Below are positions 5,326-6,625 of a DNA stretch of 6,625 bases, in pieces. The translations under genes were made by a program, and so were the position numbers. The notes beneath the pieces are model-generated. The model was not told the DNA's origin, searched no databases, and saw nothing but the letters and a program-made list of their open reading frames with translations. Source of the stretch: Methylomarinum sp. (GTDB lineage: Bacteria > Pseudomonadota > Gammaproteobacteria > Methylococcales > Methylomonadaceae); the NCBI GenBank assembly GCA_013139755.1, contig WTAG01000699.1:1-6625 (forward strand), read 5' to 3'. How positions within the stretch are numbered: position 1 is the stretch's first letter; each line of letters starts with the position of its first letter.

Positions 5326-5722
5326 TAACCGTATTTCCGTTATAATCCAAATTTTCAATCAAGCGAAACTGTTTAATTTTTACAGTTTCCAAGCCCAGTA
5401 AACGAAACACTTCTTTTCTGGGCATCTGATTAATTTCATCAACTTTAACCCCATACTTCAGTTTAAAAAAAGTATTCATCTTGCCCTTGGGATAAGCACT
5501 TAAAACAACTGCGACCTTATTATCAACCAATTTTTCAGCCTGTTCTAAAGCACTTTTAGTCTCAGCTTTTAAACCTGTAGCCCACAGTTTTTGATCTTTC
5601 TTAACCGGTGTTTGCAGATTCTCAGCACCTAGCGCCTTGGCACGCATAGCCGCTAAACGACTGCTTTTATTTGTTCCAACCAACAATGCACCTCTCACCG
5701 ACGTTGTCTTATTTTCTTCCAT
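5318..5722 (-). CDS. Hypothetical protein, 134 aa, upstream of and overlapping the BASS transporter gene
   Basis: I do not recognise this protein. It is soluble-looking and lysine-rich, with no signal peptide, membrane segment or Cys. The sequence suggests an alpha/beta domain: a hydrophobic strand GALLVG (11-16), a basic/Ala-rich helix SSRLAAMRAKALGA (20-33), a helix ETKSALEQAEKLVDN (54-68), a strand KVAVVLSAYP (69-78) and a C-terminal part VDEINQMPRKEVFRLLGLETVKIKQFRLIENLDY (94-127). The ATG at 5722 lacks a good Shine-Dalgarno. Its last 8 nt are shared with the start of the BASS transporter gene, so the two are probably cotranscribed and translationally coupled, which suggests, but does not prove, a role tied to transport or to the transported compound. 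The reading frame is intact and lysine/alanine composition is protein-like, so it is probably real. Confidence 0.72.
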   Translation of the reverse strand: MEENKTTSVRGALLVGTNKSSRLAAMRAKALGAENLQTPVKKDQKLWATGLKAETKSALEQAEKLVDNKVAVVLSAYPKGKMNTFFKLKYGVKVDEINQMPRKEVFRLLGLETVKIKQFRLIENLDYNGNTVND

Positions 5723-5755
5723 AATCTATCTACAAACTGTAATCAACAATCCATC

Positions 5756-5785
5756 ATTATCTCGCATAAAAGTTATAATCCTCAA
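5756..5785 (-). promoter_or_regulatory. Candidate promoter of the hypothetical/BASS operon, with a Fur-half-box-like -10 region
   Basis: On the minus strand TTGAGG (5785-5780) and GATAAT (5761-5756) are 18 nt apart and match the sigma-70 consensus in 4 and 5 of 6 positions. Transcription would start near 5749, giving a leader of about 27 nt. The -10 lies inside GATAATGAT (5761-5753), identical to the first half of the 19-bp Fur box, but the second half does not match. Promoter plausible; Fur control weakly supported. Confidence 0.35.
5774..5779 (+). promoter_or_regulatory. Candidate trhO -10 element (TATAAT)
   Basis: A perfect TATAAT lies on the plus strand in the 175-nt spacer before trhO, which would give a leader of roughly 110 nt. 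No good -35 hexamer is found 16-18 nt upstream, and the hexamer overlaps the spacer of the divergent minus-strand promoter candidate. Confidence 0.3.
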
Positions 5786-5861
5786 AAAAACATGAGTAAT
5801 CATTCAGATAAAAAAGTATCAAGCACAAGATACGTTAGAATACTCAGCTTTTTAACATCGC

Positions 5862-5891
5862 ACCGGATTTACGTTCCGGTATGCATACAGG
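5862..5891 (+). promoter_or_regulatory. Hairpin and palindrome directly before the trhO ribosome binding site
   Basis: ACCGGA (5862-5867) and TCCGGT (5875-5880) form a 6-bp stem with a 7-nt loop. The perfect 10-bp palindrome GTATGCATAC (5879-5888) follows and shares two bases with it, then AGG (5889-5891), the ribosome binding site 6 nt before the trhO ATG. The structures are seen; any role in translation control is inferred. Confidence 0.35.
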
Positions 5892-5897
5892 TATTTT

Positions 5898-6625
5898 ATG
5901 TCATCCAATATAGTCGTCTCCGCGCTATACAAATTTGTCACGCTGGAAGATTTTATCTCTCTTAAACAACCGCTACTAGACAAGATGCTAGAACATCAAG
6001 TCAAAGGCACCTTATTACTGGCAAAAGAAGGTATTAACGGTACCATTGCCAGTGATAGAAAAGGCATTGATTCATTACTCGCCTGGTTACGCTCTGACCC
6101 ACGTTTCGCCAATATCGAAACCAAAGAATCTTATGAACAAGACATGCCCTTTTACCGTACTAAAGTAAAATTAAAAAAAGAAATTGTCACCATGGGTGTT
6201 GAAGGCATAGACCCTGAAAAGATTGTCGGCACCTATGTAAAACCCAAAGACTGGAATGCGCTGATTACTGATCCTGAAGTCTTGTTGATTGATACTCGAA
6301 ATGACTACGAAGTCCAAATAGGTACTTTTCAAGGCGCTGTTAACCCCGAAACAGAAACTTTTCGCGAATTTTCACACTATGTCAAAGAAAATCTTGACCC
6401 AAACAAGCACAAAAAAGTCGCCATGTTTTGTACCGGGGGTATACGCTGTGAGAAATCAACGGCTTATTTAAAAGAACAAGGCTTTGAAGATGTTTATCAT
6501 CTACAAGGTGGGATTTTAAAATACCTGGAAGAAGTACCAGTCGAACAATCGACATGGCAAGGGGAATGTTTTGTTTTTGATAACCGAGTAGCGGTCAATC
6601 ATAATCTAGAAAAAGGCCAGTATGA
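5898..6625 (+). CDS. trhO: tRNA uridine(34) hydroxylase TrhO (YceA, rhodanese-like), 3' end outside window
   Basis: TrhO hydroxylates uridine 34 in the anticodon of certain tRNAs, an oxygen-dependent first step toward 5-(carb)oxymethoxyuridine derivatives that widen wobble decoding. The 242 residues visible include the N-terminal domain ([13 protein letters not shown], 7-19; [15 protein letters not shown], 37-51; [23 protein letters not shown], 78-100) and a rhodanese domain. That domain starts around [16 protein letters not shown] (129-144) and carries the active-site loop [11 protein letters not shown] (177-187) with catalytic Cys178, followed by [18 protein letters not shown] (195-212). 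The frame is open to the window edge, so the gene is partial only because of the window. AGG lies 6 nt before the ATG. A leader of about 110 nt with local hairpins precedes it, and the hypothetical/BASS operon is divergent. Confidence 0.96.
   Translation, partial: MSSNIVVSALYKFVTLEDFISLKQPLLDKMLEHQVKGTLLLAKEGINGTIASDRKGIDSLLAWLRSDPRFANIETKESYEQDMPFYRTKVKLKKEIVTMGVEGIDPEKIVGTYVKPKDWNALITDPEVLLIDTRNDYEVQIGTFQGAVNPETETFREFSHYVKENLDPNKHKKVAMFCTGGIRCEKSTAYLKEQGFEDVYHLQGGILKYLEEVPVEQSTWQGECFVFDNRVAVNHNLEKGQY

Noticed and set aside
5129..5401. Plus-strand open frame opposite the BASS gene and its upstream neighbour
   Set aside because: It is antisense to the conserved BASS coding sequence and ends inside the other gene; no ribosome binding site or family match.
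5792..5965. 57-codon open frame on the plus strand, ATG at 5792, overlapping the start of trhO
   Set aside because: It lacks a ribosome binding site, its sequence resembles nothing, and its second half is an out-of-frame reading of well-conserved trhO.

Overview
The window looks like ordinary chromosome of a fairly AT-rich gammaproteobacterium. The evidence is a Fur protein very close to the enterobacterial and pseudomonad form, a divergent fur / bamE pair, the smpB versus ratA-rnfH divergent arrangement, a LolC/E permease and TrhO. A methane-oxidising or related environmental lineage (Methylococcales-like) is a guess from general resemblance. No phage, plasmid, CRISPR or complete IS is visible.

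Layout, left to right. Positions 1-822 (minus): fur, followed after 6 nt by the 5' part of a lipoprotein-releasing permease gene (lolC/lolE type) that runs off the left edge. Positions 823-979: shared fur/bamE regulatory region. Positions 980-1558 (plus): bamE, coding for a BAM-complex lipoprotein with a long charged tail. It converges on a minus-strand cluster (1607-3664) that reads, in transcription order, sodium:amino-acid symporter (NSS family), ratA, rnfH, with a 2-nt gap and then an 8-nt overlap. A short GTAG-plus-hairpin element lies between bamE and rnfH. Positions 3770-4255 (plus): smpB, divergent from the symporter gene. Positions 4256-4419: non-coding spacer packed with a 13-bp hairpin and a 69-bp nested palindrome. 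Positions 4420-5722 (minus): a two-gene unit, an unrecognised 134-aa protein overlapping a bile acid:sodium symporter family (BASS) gene by 8 nt. Positions 5723-5897: divergent regulatory region. Positions 5898-6625 (plus): trhO, cut by the right edge.

Most genes are housekeeping: iron regulation (fur), envelope biogenesis (lolC/E, bamE), trans-translation and ribosome-associated functions (smpB, ratA) and tRNA U34 hydroxylation (trhO). The accessory parts are the NSS transporter placed between smpB and ratA, and the hypothetical/BASS pair. The points most worth a second look are the palindromic elements between genes, the unknown 134-aa protein tied to a BASS transporter, the BamE tail, and the dyads in the fur/bamE and trhO leader regions. 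I found no convincing new defence or mobile system.
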